Shown here in pieces: positions 63,948 to 64,000 of a stretch of 64,000 bases of DNA; within the stretch, counting starts at the first letter, position 1, and each line of letters starts with the position of its first letter. Under the pieces are notes generated by a model. That model searched no databases. It was not told the DNA's origin and saw only the letters and a program-made list of their open reading frames with translations. Made by a program: the position numbers and the translations under genes. The stretch is from Phytophthora colocasiae (Eukaryota; Oomycota; Peronosporomycetes; Peronosporales; Peronosporaceae): contig JAGKQI010000097.1 in NCBI GenBank assembly GCA_018806915.1, positions 62,001-126,000 of the forward strand, in the 5' to 3' direction.

Positions 63948-64000
63948 TGTAACGGGGTTACACGTACAAGTGGTTGTACCACTTGTAACTCTAACAGTTA
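63948..64000 (+). repeat. 3' LTR, cut by the window end
   Basis: The first 53 bp of the 3' LTR. From 63960 on it is identical to 56221 onward of the 5' LTR. The rest lies beyond the window. Confidence 0.85.

Noticed and set aside
1..64000. CRISPR arrays, bacterial operons or replication origins
   Set aside because: No spaced direct repeats of CRISPR type were seen; introns and gene families are eukaryotic.

Overview
The window looks like a piece of an oomycete genome, most probably Phytophthora or a close relative. The evidence is two Crinkler (CRN) effector genes with LxLYLAK/LxLFLAK and HVLxxLP motifs, short (57-76 bp) GT-AG introns, and a transposon mix typical of Phytophthora: Ty3/gypsy with an extra RNase H, stramenopile-type Cryptons, MULE, hAT, piggyBac and PIF/Harbinger. 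Most of the 64 kb is decayed mobile DNA; the clearly functional genes sit in one compact block plus one separate pair.

Layout. 1-18.3 kb: a graveyard of element fragments (a Copia-like LTR with gag, a Crypton-like tail, gypsy RNase H, a solo LTR, hAT, MULE and Harbinger), all carrying stops or frameshifts. 18.4-32.2 kb: two inverted copies of an ankyrin-repeat gene (arms about 18.36-20.51 kb and 29.29-32.19 kb) enclose a dead phenolic acid decarboxylase (PAD) copy, an ornithine aminotransferase exon fragment, an apparently intact MULE transposase, a live PAD gene and a related three-exon ankyrin gene convergent with it. Each arm copy is dead by a different lesion: a CGA-to-TGA nonsense in one, and a 728-bp non-autonomous transposon with an 11-bp target duplication in the other.

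32.6-43.0 kb: the gene island. It holds a small type-I membrane protein, a TXNDC9-type thioredoxin-like protein divergent from it, CRN-1, a GlcNAc-type glycosyltransferase, a small secreted Cys-rich protein, a long coiled-coil protein, an ankyrin remnant and CRN-2.

43.0-56.2 kb: more mobile elements. They include a 2-kb DNA transposon whose ends are inverted arrays of a 19-bp unit and which carries an HTH plus a Ulp1/C48-like protease remnant, a decayed Crypton, a decayed piggyBac, a 1075-bp Harbinger-type element with TAA target duplications, a gypsy remnant with a second RNase H, and a second Crypton fragment.

56.2-64.0 kb: a nearly complete Ty3/gypsy element (5' LTR, broken gag, intact 1.7k-residue pol, start of the 3' LTR). 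It carries a 441-codon antisense ORF between pol and the 3' LTR. Its LTR, gag, pol and antisense ORF are all packed with short, often perfect, inverted repeats, which I did not notice in neighbouring genes. This is the most unusual signal in the window.
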